Shown here: positions 52,331 to 64,000 of the stretch, piece by piece
Layout: every line of letters begins with the position of its first letter
Numbering within the stretch: position 1 is the stretch's first letter
Assembly (NCBI GenBank): GCA_008360955.1
Contig: LUCM01009327.1
Coordinates: forward strand, 24,667 to 88,666
DNA from: Fasciolopsis buskii
Taxonomy: Eukaryota; Platyhelminthes; Trematoda; Plagiorchiida; Fasciolidae
Length of the DNA stretch: 64,000 nt
Reading direction: 5' to 3'
Notes under the pieces: model-generated
Seen by the model: only the letters and a program-made list of their open reading frames with translations
The model's database searches: none
What the model was told of the DNA's origin: nothing
Program-made: the position numbers and the translations under genes

Positions 52331-52474
52331 TGTCTAACTCTATCGACTAACAATCGTTCATCCCGAGTTCGCGTCTCAGATCCAGTGCAGTGGATATGCA
52401 CTGCTGATTATTCCTAACAAGGATGAAACTTTAATGAAAAGTTGGATATTGACATTGCATGACGAATCATTCGG
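52331..52474 (+). repeat. SINE-like family B copy in innexin intron
   Basis: CGTTCATCCCGAGTTCGCG, GTGGATATGCACTGCTGATT, CCTAACAAGGATGAAACTTT and TATTGACATTGCATGACGAA are the family blocks in order. Lies 130 bases from an opposite-strand copy. Confidence 0.65.
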
Positions 52475-53557
52475 CAAAATCAAATCGACGTTCCATGAAA
52501 AGAATAACTAATGACATTGTTGCTATAATTATTCTATTTTCCAAATATCGCGGTAATCGGCGAATTCTGTAAGTACCTCAAGAGGAAGTGCAGCATGCAG
52601 CATCAGGGTAAGTGGACACAATTCCCTCGGGAAGCAACAACGCAACTGGTTTCGTGATCATGCATGCAGTCCATGCTGTTCATGGAAACAGGAGGAAGGA
52701 GAAGAACAATGAGCGTGAAAAAGAAAGAACAGAAACAATGTGCAGAGTTTACTGCACACACGACTGCTTTTTCAGTAGCATCTCACAAGTCATCGGTTGG
52801 TCATGGAGATCCTTGATACGTCGGTGGATTTCCTGCTATGTGGTTCCCCAGACTGATGTAAGAGACAGAGTTAGGGTTTCTACCGTGAGTGCCCTCTCGG
52901 AGGTCCTAAAGCACGGGGAAATAATGAGCCCGAGTGTCTCGGAACTCGTTGGAATTCGAAACCATTCATTCATTTTGAATGAAATAAAAGATTCTGGAAG
53001 GATATTAAATCGCTTCGCCACAAACGTCGGGGAGCTTTGTTAGATTCTTCCTACGCTGTGCTTGACTGGTTTGGAATTAGGGTTTATCGATGGGCAGTAG
53101 ATTGTTTACCAGAGAACCGTCCTGTCGCTGGCGATCGCAAGATATTTGCTTTTGCGCTGATAATTTGATAAAAAGTTCCGTCGCCGGGAGACGTCTGTGA
53201 GCAAGAATTCCTAACCCAAAGATATTTCAGGTATACAGTCAGTTAGGGAGCAGTTCGAGAAAAACTGAAGGTCACTGTCCAGTTCAGATTGTGGCACTTA
53301 TTACCGATTACACTAAGATTTTCAGAGTAGTAATCCATGGTATATCCGGCCTTATCTTAAGGATATGCTTTCAAGATATCACGTTTTGCTTGGATTCCGG
53401 ATTCCAACAGTAAGTTCTCGATCATAATTTTTTTGGATACGCGCGGCTGACTTCATCATGGGCGAATGCCCTATGTCTGTTAAAGTTTATGACTCATTCA
53501 AGCTTTCCCGGCATACTTTAAGATCACCTTGCCTTTTATCCACGCATTTCATTTCAG

Positions 53558-54560
53558 CTACACCTTACAATGTGTCTTACCGATCAATATGTTTCTGGAG
53601 AAGATTTACATATTCTTGTGGCTGTGGTTTTTTTTCGTCGGTATCGTCACTCTGACAAGTATTGTCATTTGGATCTGTCGGATCGGAACGCGATATCGTC
53701 GATATGCATGGATACGTCATCAATTGATCACAATACGTCAGCTGAATAAGAGCCCGAACAGTTGTATGCACTTCGTCGAGAATTATCTCGGTTTGGACGG
53801 GGTATTTGTACTACGCCTGATTGCTCAAAATTATGGTGATCTGGTTGCTGGAGACACGGTTGGTGAGCTCTGGACGGCCTATTGGCAACGACGCGCTGGC
53901 GAACGCAGAGGAATGGACAGTGTGACAACACCACAGCCAAGAGTTTCTGAGCCTCTGTCGACTATTCCTTCCGGAAAATCTCACACGAGAACCAGACGTT
54001 TTCGTGATGCACGTCCAACTGCACCACCCATAGAAGCCATGTCATCTGGTGACCCGTTACAGCAAAGCCCAGCACATAGAGAACGTCGACGGAAGCAACT
54101 AATGCAAACCGGTTATTCTGCAACCATGATGGCAACTGAAATGATACATCCGTCCGATCGTTTCGCGGTTCCTCTGCTGACATCCTCGCGAAGACCACCA
54201 TCTATTCAGTCTCGTGGTTCTTCTCGATACAGTCAAGACAGCAGAGATCGTGATCGCAGCGAATCTCCACCACCCATTCCCACACGATCGCCAGAAGGTG
54301 GGGATTACAGTTTCAGTGACCAAGTTTCTATCCGTGATGATGGAATGCATAGCGATAATCAATCAGCTGGTGGAGCCATTACTCCACCACGGGTTGGAGA
54401 TGAACATGAAGAAGGCAACATTCCAGCAGACCATGAAATCCACGACGTGGATGAACAGGATCGTGAAGTTGCTGAAGTATTTGATCATCAGGCGGATTTG
54501 CAGGGTGATTACAGGGAACAATACGTTGATTATATTCAACAAGATGAAAACATAGTCTGA
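53558..54560 (+). CDS. Innexin, terminal exon C (TM4 and C-terminal tail)
   Basis: The acceptor TTTCAG ends at 53557. The first base completes the codon left open by exon B, giving HYYTLQCVLPINMF, a textbook innexin end of loop 2 and start of TM4. The second loop-2 cysteine is 53571-53573, giving C-X16-C with the cysteine in exon B, as expected for the family. TM4 (about 53595-53675) reads FLWLWFFFVGIVTLTS. The conserved juxtamembrane region runs to GLDGVFVLRLIAQNYGD and VGELWTAYW. The remaining roughly 220 residues are a poorly conserved tail: Arg/Ser/Pro-rich with PPPIPTR, then strongly acidic, ending at TGA 54558-54560. TM4 and the end of the family domain identify this as the 3' end of the gene. 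Confidence 0.97.
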
Positions 54561-54629
54561 TTGCACAAAGGACGGAGGGTGGTTTTGATAAGATTGCTCG
54601 ACAGGTATTCTTCCGCAGCATATGTAAAA

Positions 54630-54635
54630 AATAAA
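54630..54635 (+). terminator. Polyadenylation signal of the innexin gene
   Basis: A perfect AATAAA lies 70 bases after the innexin stop codon, a normal distance for a short animal 3' UTR. A cleavage site 10-30 bases further on would end the transcript near 54650-54665. This is a hexamer match only. Confidence 0.6.
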
Positions 54636-57600
54636 TTTTGCAGCGACTTCATCCAACTTAGACGTACACATGAATAGAACACACTCTATGGTGACCAGAT
54701 AAGCTCAATCACGGTTGGTTTCGGCTATGTACAATCGATTGATTTGAAACCCAATGTCTTTCCTGACTCGGACTGGTGCTGCTCATCCGTGGCGCATGCT
54801 GTAATGTTTTGTTTATTTCTATTCCAATAATAACAAAATCTGGGTCATTCTTGGCAATACATACATGCAAAGTTGTACTTCCTACCATTCCAAACAATTC
54901 AATTAGTAAAAATGGTCAAATCTAATCTAGCAGGAGCTTACGCATTGATTCCACTAAAAGAATTATCAATTTATGATACACCGTATGGTCCTACGTATTT
55001 ATCATTGGTGTCATTCGGTCAAGCAAAAATATCTTCATTTCATGCACGATCCAACGGTTTAAAAAAATCTAGCAAGTGATCATATTTGAGCGATAACTCA
55101 CACAAACACTAAAAATTCAATACACGTGTCATAGTATGTCCTTAGGTTGAAGTAAACAGTGGGATGAATTCGAAAATTTAAGTCACAAACTCTCAGGTTA
55201 CTATCACGTTTCTCGGTAATCCACGATAAGGTTGGAATCGGTTAGTATTCGCTCCAACGAATTGCTCAGCAATGATCGTGAAATTGTGAATGAATCTTTA
55301 AGCCGAGTGGATATCGGAACTAATTGCATGCTGAATGTTATCGATCAAAGTGGGGAATTATATCCTCAGGCGTTATTTTCAATTGCTAAGTTTCAGTTCG
55401 ATTGGAATCGTCTGACATAGTTTATTAAGTTAACGTAAGCTTTTTATTGACTACAGCTTGTATTGTGGATTGGAAAAGTGACCGACGATTGATCTTCTTT
55501 GTGTAGTCTTACCCATCTTGCAAGCAATAGGTCAGTTGGATGCGAATTAGTTGTACGAATCTGACATTTCACTCCGAATAACGGTGCATGCTCGCGGATA
55601 TTAGCATGCATTGATATGAATAACTTTTCCCCTCTCCGGAACCGAGCTCTATGAACTTCACAATGTATGCGCTTTTATGAAGAGTTCAAATGATTTTCTT
55701 CTTAGTCGTGAATGATGTAATTTTAATAATACCACTTTGCTGGTAGATGTAATGCGCTAACTTTTCGATTACCTTGGGTAGTTTTTCTTAATTAGAAAAT
55801 CTTACGGCAGTTAATTTGGTTGTTACTTTCTTTTGCCCTATCGCGATTATTCCAACCAAAATGAGTTTGCAACTGGGGGCAAAATAAAATTCGGGCTCGA
55901 GGCACTATTGAAAAGCCAGTGTCTTTTCACTGAAAGTAAGTCACAACAATGCCAAAGGCATGGTTTGCTATTCAAGATCTCATTGTACGAGTCAGAGTGT
56001 TAAGATAAGTCATTTTGGAACCTTACGTATTACTATAACATAACATTAGCAAGTACCTAATATGAAGGTCGTAAATTCATCTGATTAAAACGAGGAGAAA
56101 ATTTAGTATACGAGCATCAGAAACTTCATCAGAACTCTTCGTTCCTAGTGTGGTTAGGGTGCATGTCAAAACATTGCTTGTTCAACCAATCAAATAACGG
56201 GAGACGCCCGAGATCTCTCGTGTGTTAGCTGATGTAAACTGTCTTGAAAGTGAGACAAATTGCCGATCTTACGGACGAGTTCGAATTCTCGGGGGTTTTA
56301 TTTTGGCGAACAAGCAAATTAAGAATGTTTCGTGCTATTTATCCAGACAACAGCAAAAGAGTAGAAGTTACCTTGTCTTAACGGTCTGAGAGATGACAAA
56401 TTTCGCAGCAACCATGCTAATGCACACCAAACAAATCCCCACTCCCTGCCACCCCGTCCGACTTCCACGCTACCGGAACAATGCAAAGTTCATGACTAAA
56501 TTGCTTTTGGCTACAATGTGAAAATTTGGTCCGAAAAATCAACTCCTGTCTCTCCTAATTCGCCGCATTGTTTCCTGTTCAAGCTCAGCTTGCAATTCAC
56601 CAAGAGCCCTCCCATTCCATGGTGAACTACATGAAGCTAGTAAATGTAAGTGAGATGAGTGATAATTAAGCAAGGAAGCCGATTAAAAATCCCCGTGCCA
56701 TTCGTCATACACATACTGGACAACCTGTTACTTTGACCGTAACAATCGTTTGTTGACAACTGCAGGGAAAACAGTTTGCGAGTGCAATATTCCCGAAATC
56801 AAATAATCCGCAGTTCAGCAGAAAGTACACAGATCGTAAATGCCAAATGACTTGTATTTTATTCGATGCACTCCAAACACGGCTCGGTTCTACTTTATTA
56901 ATGACAATCTCTGCTTCTTTGTCCAAATTCAATGATACTGAACGAAAACAATAGGAAAATTAAACGAACAATATTGCTGACTACTTTCAACAAAAAATCC
57001 GCTCACTCTTCATTTATAGCCCGCAATAACCTCTCGTCGCATTTCTGAACTCTAAACCTTACAGTATGAAGTCATTTTTAAATCTATAGTGTTGTAAGCT
57101 TCCAGTATAAACATGTTAAGTGCAAGCGGTATTTCTATAAGTGAATAGGATTTCTCTGGGAGATATGTGCACGCGGTACTCCCCTGTCCAAACATTTATA
57201 CCCGTACACTCCTAGGTGATACGTCACTGGAATATAACTATTATCCTAAGCAGTCTGTTTGGAATCTCTACGTTTAGTATTCCATGGAAGAACCACAAAT
57301 GTGATTCGCGGAAAACGTTTTGTCATATATGTATGTTTATTTATTCATGCAATAGAAGAATGTGATTTTCAGGAGAACCCAGTCGTGGGCTTGAAGACTG
57401 GCTGTCGAAATAACACCCAACCAGTTGTGTTTCCGTGTTGAAACACAATGTCTTCATTGACCTTGGATGAAGGTTACACAGCTGCAGCCGGGACTGACTA
57501 GCTGATAATGTCCATACGGACCCGACAATCCTAATCTCTACTTCAAATAAAACGGTTTTATCATTTGATCTATCAAATTGTTGGAATATCTGTGATGGTG

Positions 57601-59076
57601 GTCGCGACCCAACGAATGGATTCCATAACGAAGTGTATATACTCACGATTCTGGTTTTTATGTGAACAGCAGTTGTGAAACGCGCATGTATGGGGATAGA
57701 TGAGTTGCGATTTACGGTGTGCCCATACCTGATAAGCTGTGGTCGTTGACACACCAATCATATTGCTCCAAGAATCACTGTGTGCATTTAGACAACTTGT
57801 TAGTAATGTGAACCAACGAGTACCTCAACTACCAGTTTCGTTGAACATGACTTTCACCATAAATTCAAACTCCAGGTCGGGTTAATTCCCGGCTTGTTCT
57901 AATCCAAAATTAACAAGTAAGGCAAACAACAAAAAATGCAGCCCAACGATTCCAGTCGCGATGTCCACTATCCACGAACGTCCGATTTCTTACTTCGTCC
58001 AGTTAGGTATTTTCAGTAGCCTGCGGTCCGAGATGCTGGTTGCTGTGAGGTAATTCCGGTTTCTAAGACGACGTAGTTTGACGTGTAAACAACAGGGAAC
58101 GAAATCGAACTAGCCAGCATGCATCTGACAAAATGCAGTATGTTAATGGGTGAAAATGCCACAATGTACAAATTACGGAACAAGGCATCCTCAGGGGACT
58201 AAGGGTTAACCCACGACCCGTTATAATCAAAGGGATGGTCATAAAAATTTGGACCAGCTAGCAGAGAAATGCAAGTCACTAAACCGGCAGACTAAAAAGC
58301 ACAAAGATGGAATGGCAAACACGCGGTGGCTTAGGGGACATTAAGAGATATAACGGGCCTGACCAGCCATTAAGGAGGCAGAGGTCCACTGGAAAGACCC
58401 AGAAAAGCACCAGTACAATTAGACTCACGGCCAAACGGTGGGAGACCGACACTCTTTACGAGTTTGTGTATATGGGGGATGTTTCTAAATAAAGGAAAAA
58501 AGGGCCTGTCACCGAGTAAACGGAAAGTCCTAAACATCACAACGCCAAACTGACTTCGCTTGCTTGCAGCACACGGATTCGATAATGAAATTCATGGCTC
58601 ACTTAGGGTTGGGTCATCGCGTGCGATCCCGTGAAGACCCAGCTGAATCCAAGGAACCCGAGTGTTTGGAGAGTGCTTCGGTTTCTTGGATAAGGAAATC
58701 AGAAAGGGTGAACCGCTAATCGCGACTACTAAATGGTTTGTGAATGAGAGTTCTCTGGAAAATCGGGTTGCAAGCGAACAAAGTAAAATGAGTTGAGCCC
58801 ACTCTAAATTCAGCTGGGGACACAAATGTTAAGAAAATGAAATGCTTGCAGTTTTACAGATAATGGTTGCGTGGTCAAGACAGTGACGTTTGGACTTGAA
58901 AGTTGCAAAACGTAACCTTCCATTCACGATCTCTCGGCGGTTTTCTTAGGCCGCAATGCGCAGGTTTTTACCACTAGCGCAGGAAGTAGATCATACAGAA
59001 GAGAATAGAAAAGTTTTGATAGACACCGTTATCACTTTATAAGTCAGCCATATCTGAACGAATCCTTTTTTGTTCT
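54636..59076. other. No gene recognised downstream of the innexin
   Basis: Frames at 54873-55079 and 55232-55420 (plus) and 57341-57757 (minus, 138 codons) have no identifiable domain. The frame 58307-58492 (plus), ending LYEFVYMGDVSK, and the GC-richer block that follows it (58592-58825) may be remnants of an unclassified repeat. Confidence 0.45.
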
Positions 59077-59185
59077 TGCCTTTTATCTTTTATTTCGTTT
59101 TGTTTATGAAATAACAGTGTATATCGTCTGCAGGAATGCGGCCGCGGCCAACAGAAGACTACCGATTGGGAATCGTGAGTACGGC
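59077..59185 (-). repeat. Degraded SINE family A copy, 3' part
   Basis: The plus strand reads TTTTATCTTTTATTTCG, then TTATGAAATAACAGTGTATATC, GCAGGAATGCGGCCGCGGCC and AACAGAAGAC. This is the reverse of the family A tail and body in the same order as at 22331-22511. The tRNA-like head is lost or unrecognisable. Confidence 0.5.
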
Positions 59186-62100
59186 ATTAAGTCGAGATAA
59201 AGACATCCAGTGCCAAGAAATCTCGGATCCGTATATCACTCCGAATTTTTGCATGTACAGTATTGAGGAGCCTAGGTAAGAGTGCTTAGCTGTCGCTTGT
59301 AACGGGTGAGTACATGCCACAAATTTAATAGTCTGAAAACCAATTGAAATTCCGTGATTCGAGGGCTAGGTGTGAACGAATGCGTCGAAATGTGTGAAGC
59401 GTGAAAAGAAAATGAACCTGGAAATTGCTGGGTAAATATTGGACATGAGTCGGCAATTATCGTGTTCATCTTGGTGGTCAAGACAACAGCAAACTTTGCA
59501 CAATGTTATATTAGTTGCATAGTTCTGGTTTCAGCAGTCTAGTTGTTATGGCTGTGCATGCTACTGACTTCTGGGGCTGCGATCGGACCTCCTCCCAGGG
59601 CAATCCATTTTATAAGGTGGCTTTTGTTTACGTAATCGTCAGCGTCAGCGTGGTCTATTTGTTCTTTCATACCCGTTTGCAAGACTTAAGAAGATATTTC
59701 AGGCTGAATTTTGGCGATTTTCCTACAAATTTTAAAAATAATTTCGCGCGAACCAAATTGCACTGTTTGGAATCCTGCTGGGGCCAGCAAATTTCACCGT
59801 TTCCAATAACGTATTTGACCATCAGTTTACATTTTGAATACCTATGGCGTACAAATTAAAAATCGATGGAATATTTGTTGTGCTTTTGCTTGTCAAACCG
59901 TGTTGGATAAAGCCTTGAAATCCATCCAAATAATCCATCTAAACACTTCGAGTTTCACATATATTTTCGTGCAAATTATACCATATTGAAGAAGAAAATT
60001 TCTTACGCACATTCTTTTTGACGGAATTTCCCATTTAGACTCTGTGGTGGTGTTGGAAACAGAGGATGCTAGTGTGATTGTTGTACGTTAAGTTCCGCTC
60101 GTGATAAATCAGTTTTTGCCAATGAATTCATAGAGCGGAAATGCTATTTTCTTAAGTTGTCGTTAGACGCACTGGATAGTTGCCGTCGTCTCAGAATTAA
60201 TTGTGATGTCTGTGAAGAAACCACGTGATTTGACACGTTAATAGATCGACCTAGTCTGCGGACATAACCAACCAATCAGTATTTTGGCGGCAAACCAGCT
60301 TGAATTTCAGTGGCCTTAAGATATTCCATCAATCCGGACTGATCTTATTTTGTATAGAAACACATCATTGTAATTAAAATCAGAAAGAGTGACTTCAAGC
60401 TGATATGGTCTCGTTGTCTTGACTTGTGTAGCTTGGACGAGAGTCATTCGGAGGTTTATTCGTTGTCTGCATTTGACCCATATTACTACAGTTCCAGTTC
60501 CGCACTGCCCTAACAAGTATGAATACTGAAACAAACTAGCTTGAAAATCTTGAAAGATAGACTTCTGCACAGCATGAGCCTCTGGTTCGGCAAAGGAATT
60601 TCCGTTGGACTCAGAGGAATCAAATGTGTTTTTGTATCGAGTCTTGCAGCATCATTTTTGTGTTTACATGCACCAGGAACTCTGTTGATTCACATAATAT
60701 CAGAACAAAATTTTCAAGTGACTCATTTTACTTCAAAGCTTCTTCCTCTTGCCTGGACCTCAAGAACCTTGAGAAACAAGCAGGAACCGAGTGGACCCCT
60801 TACATTCAGCAGAAGTGTTTGTCCGGCTCAATCTGACCCCACTAAACCTTGCCGCCAAAATACCGTTCACGGATCTTGGGGGTTCATACATTTTGTATCA
60901 GTAATGTCAAAAGCCTTCCGCAAAACTTAATAACATTGCTACTTTCTGAAGATTCTCGATTTAATTCGAACAGTTCGGCTGCTGGGTTCAATATTACCGG
61001 ATGGATAATTCGACCAGCCACAGCTGAATAGAAACTACCAACCGAATAATGACTAATGGTCTGCATATTGTGAATGCCACTCATCTGGGGTAAGAACCAT
61101 TTCTTTCCACAGGAATACACTGTTACTGAAGGAACCAGTAAAACCGCGATCAGTGCTATCGAAGCAAGAATTTGGTGCGCAGAATTCGTTGCTTTGCTGT
61201 TGACGAAAACCTTGTTTGTCGTGTTGTTATTCTTCACTGAGTACAAAAAGGAACAATTCAGTCGAATTATGCTGGTCATTCGCGCCAACTATTTTGCGAT
61301 TTCAGATTGCGGTTGTCTACCGGACCTTCAGATATCAAGAATGACTGTAAAAGAGCAACCTGGATTCCATGCGATAATTGGATGATTATAAGCAAAACCG
61401 TGGTTCTCAAAGTCCTAATTTGTCTGACAATGCTACTGTGGGTGAAAAAGTTGATCGGTGCTCTGTCAACGAGCTTACCAACACAATGCACATATTTCAT
61501 ATCAGAAGAATGTGCACGGAGGAAGGTGACGCCAAGATTATTGACTATTCAGATCATCGTATTGATTTGAAACTCAGTGGCAATGTTTTGGGGTTCAGGA
61601 TGAGAAAAGTTTATGTACAAGGAAGTACAGAGAGAGTCGGGAACGGTTGGTTGTCATTTGGAAAAATCCCAGAATTTCTATGCCAAAATGGTAAAATAAC
61701 GAGGGTGTGAGCAGATCTGGTTACCATTTTTCCGTTACACACAGCATCAGTTGCTGCATTCAATCCTAAAGGAATTATTTATTGGCAACATGTTGAGATA
61801 TTTACTGAAAGGACCGCGTGACTCATGCTAAAAACTTGCATTCCTGAAACTCCTGTTGATTAGAACTGGGCGATGGTACTAGAAAAGCAGCTCACCAAAA
61901 CTTGTCTAGTGCCAAAAAGAGTCAATGTGCCACTATAACATTCCCAATTTTTATTTGAAAAAAATCAGCAAAATTTCGAAAATGCTGTCCAGAGAAGAAA
62001 AATCTATGGTAGAAGAGTTGCAATTGTTCAAAGTTAACGTTGAAACATCAGCTCCTCTACTCATTAGGGGCATTATTTTAATGTTAACTAGACGGTATGC

Positions 62101-64000
62101 CTTCTGTTGAGCTCGTCTAACCAGTTTTCAAGATTTCCTTGGGTAAATTTTGTTTTCCTCTCATTTGCTGACTGCCGTTCGCAACCGTAAAATTTTCAGT
62201 GACCGAAAGCGATAAGGCACAAATACATTCCACTACAATGAAAACAGTTCAGCAATATTTGCAGTAGCCGAAAACAACATACACGAGGGCCACAACTTTC
62301 ATGCATCTTGCACGTTCTGCTCAAAATACGAAAACACTGTGCCCACTTATTTCTGGGTGTTGGATGCTAGGGGTCATTTTATTTCCTGCCTACTTAGTAG
62401 TAACTGGATAGGACCAATGTTGCTCATTTTCACCGGTCTGATTCCACACAGTTGTAAGCTTGTGAGATGGAACAAAAAATCCCTATGCTTAATTCGCATC
62501 AAAATATTTCTCATTTACTGGCGCCAAAGTATCCACGTATCTTTTAATAATGTATTTAAACTGTCAGCGTAATCTGCCAAATTCACCGGAAATTTCTCCG
62601 AACGAAAAAACATTGAGGCTTTTTTAATGTTCAATTTAATCAATCCTTGGAGAAGATACATTTGAATTCAGCTAGGCCGATACGCTTAAAATATGTACTC
62701 CCCTTTCAGGCAGTCTTTAATAATCCATTGCTTCTTGTGCATGTTCAGTAGAATAGGAACCGACATTGTCACATGACGGAGCTATTTTAACTGTTTCACT
62801 TAGTACGGTTCAAAGGATGCAAGCATTTGCGTTAATTTTCGAGGCAGAAAAGTGGCAGATCTACGGAGAACAAGTTCATTTAACTAAACAAAAATCACAA
62901 CAACAGTCAGAGTTTATTCATGGATCGGGCACAGGCAGACGACGGAAATAACATTTACTTATCGGGAAGACAACGATGAAGACGTGCCTGGTTCACGGCC
63001 AGGCTGTCGACACATTTTGCCGTCAGTCTGCTATCCACAAGACAATTTAGAATCGAAATTTCAATGTTATTATTCGCTGAGACAATCTTGCTTGAAGAGT
63101 CACCTGATCGATTTGGAATCTATTAAGACAAGGAAAACAATATGAAATGAGACCCAGGAAACGTGTTAGGTAACACAAACACTTACGCAGTCAAACCAAT
63201 GGGACTGTCTAAAAGCTGCACATTGCAAAATCGGTGGATAATTGGCGACCTTTGAAATTCACTAGGATTTTGTCTGAAATGGATTTGGTCTTCCCAGATC
63301 TGTCGCTACTGTGCTTAATCTTTAACATGTCGTGCAATATTTGCCTATATTTAACATGCTGTTGAAAATGCATGTAGAATATCAAATAACCTATTGAAAC
63401 GATGAACCGCCAGTTCCCCAAATTCAAATAGGAATTGTTAGTGTTCTTGTATCTCCGTGAACACGTCACCTGTACCCGAGTTACCGTCTGAAAAGATTTC
63501 TTAGAATTATTCCATCTTAGGTGGCGTCCTGTTGTTGAATCAGTAGGGAGTATGATATGTTGGCCAGACATCGGTTTTTTGGTCGAAGTATTTAATACCT
63601 GCATGTCGCATCCATTCCAAAGTGGGGTCGAGTGGTCGATATCTGCTGAGATTCATTGGTATACTGGAAAAGTGCTTGTGTAGAATTTTGCTGCTTTACG
63701 GTGTATTTTTCTGATATCATGAAGCAGACAGAAAACTTCACGATTAACCGAGTGGAGAACATAGATGGCTGAGACTGCTCAACCAATCTGATAATGCGCC
63801 GTGTTCGTATGCTTCCGTTCGCTTGGATATTGATCAAAACGAGTGGGAAAGTGTGGGAAAAACGATTGGATGGATGAAGGGTGGAAACGTAATCGGACAA
63901 CCTGTCATCCAGATTGAATTCCTCTGTAATTACAGAAACCAAAAACCAAGTTTATTATATCCGAGGTTATTTTATCGGTAGTCAATAAGCAAAAGTGGCT
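59186..64000. other. No gene recognised
   Basis: Frames of 110-134 codons occur at 61378-61710 (plus), 60541-60930 (plus), 60884-61288 (minus) and 63209-63604 (minus). Several overlap on opposite strands, and none shows a domain, signal or splice pattern I can support. Confidence 0.45.

Larger units (their letters stand above)
42898..53557 (+). other. Innexin intron between exons B and C
   Basis: A 10.7 kb intron with GTGAGT and TTTCAG ends, splitting a codon after its second base. It holds four SINE-like family B fragments (44725-44835 minus, 45010-45112 plus, 52068-52200 minus, 52331-52474 plus) and a candidate minus-strand terminal exon (51303-51440). It also has several short open frames of unknown meaning (46525-46644, 50382-50573, 52612-53043). 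The rest appears to be non-coding. Confidence 0.9.

Noticed and set aside
52612..53043. 143-codon plus-strand frame in the innexin intron
   Set aside because: It is the longest frame outside the innexin, but it has no recognisable domain, an open frame overlaps it on the other strand, and it has no supporting splice context.
57341..57757. 138-codon minus-strand frame
   Set aside because: No domain, low-information composition, and a competing minus-strand frame overlaps it. Consistent with a chance open frame.

Overview
This is an intron-rich, AT-rich animal nuclear sequence, not a prokaryotic one. There are no long compact genes, no operons and no Shine-Dalgarno-type layout. The only securely recognised gene is a large innexin (an invertebrate gap-junction protein), which places the source among protostome animals. 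Kilobase-scale introns, tRNA-derived SINE-like repeats and a LINE reverse-transcriptase tail of a type I associate with flukes suggest a digenean trematode, possibly a Fasciola-like fluke. That species-level placement is inference.

Layout: positions 1-34302 are intergenic or 5'-intronic DNA with repeats. They hold tRNA-like SINE family A (best copies near 1.8 kb and 22.4 kb), SINE-like family B (10.6, 10.9 and 25.8 kb), a third tRNA-headed repeat near 17.5 kb, several microsatellites, and two dead LINE pieces. One LINE piece is a minus-strand RT C-terminal half (29401-30195). The other is a plus-strand endonuclease domain (30868-31680), pointing away from the first.

Positions 34303-54560 (+) carry the innexin in three exons: exon A 34303-34718 (end of TM1/first extracellular loop and TM2), exon B 41618-42897 (cytoplasmic loop, TM3, second extracellular loop) and exon C 53558-54560 (TM4, C-terminal tail, stop). 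A polyadenylation signal follows at 54630. All splice phases agree, and the four extracellular cysteines, the YYQW motif and the TM2 proline are present. The exon with the start codon and TM1 was not found. The visible part encodes about 898 residues, roughly twice a usual innexin. The excess lies in three places: an extended Pro/Gly-rich first extracellular loop, a cysteine-crowded cytoplasmic loop of nearly 350 residues, and an Arg/Ser/Pro-rich tail.

The innexin introns hold further SINE-like copies, including an inverted pair about 1.1 kb before the last exon, and a possible minus-strand terminal exon near 51.4 kb with its own AATAAA. Positions 54636-64000 contain one degraded SINE and some open frames, but no gene I can name.

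The most unusual item is the innexin's expanded loops, especially the cysteine cluster. I saw no defence system, gene cluster or other multi-gene system.
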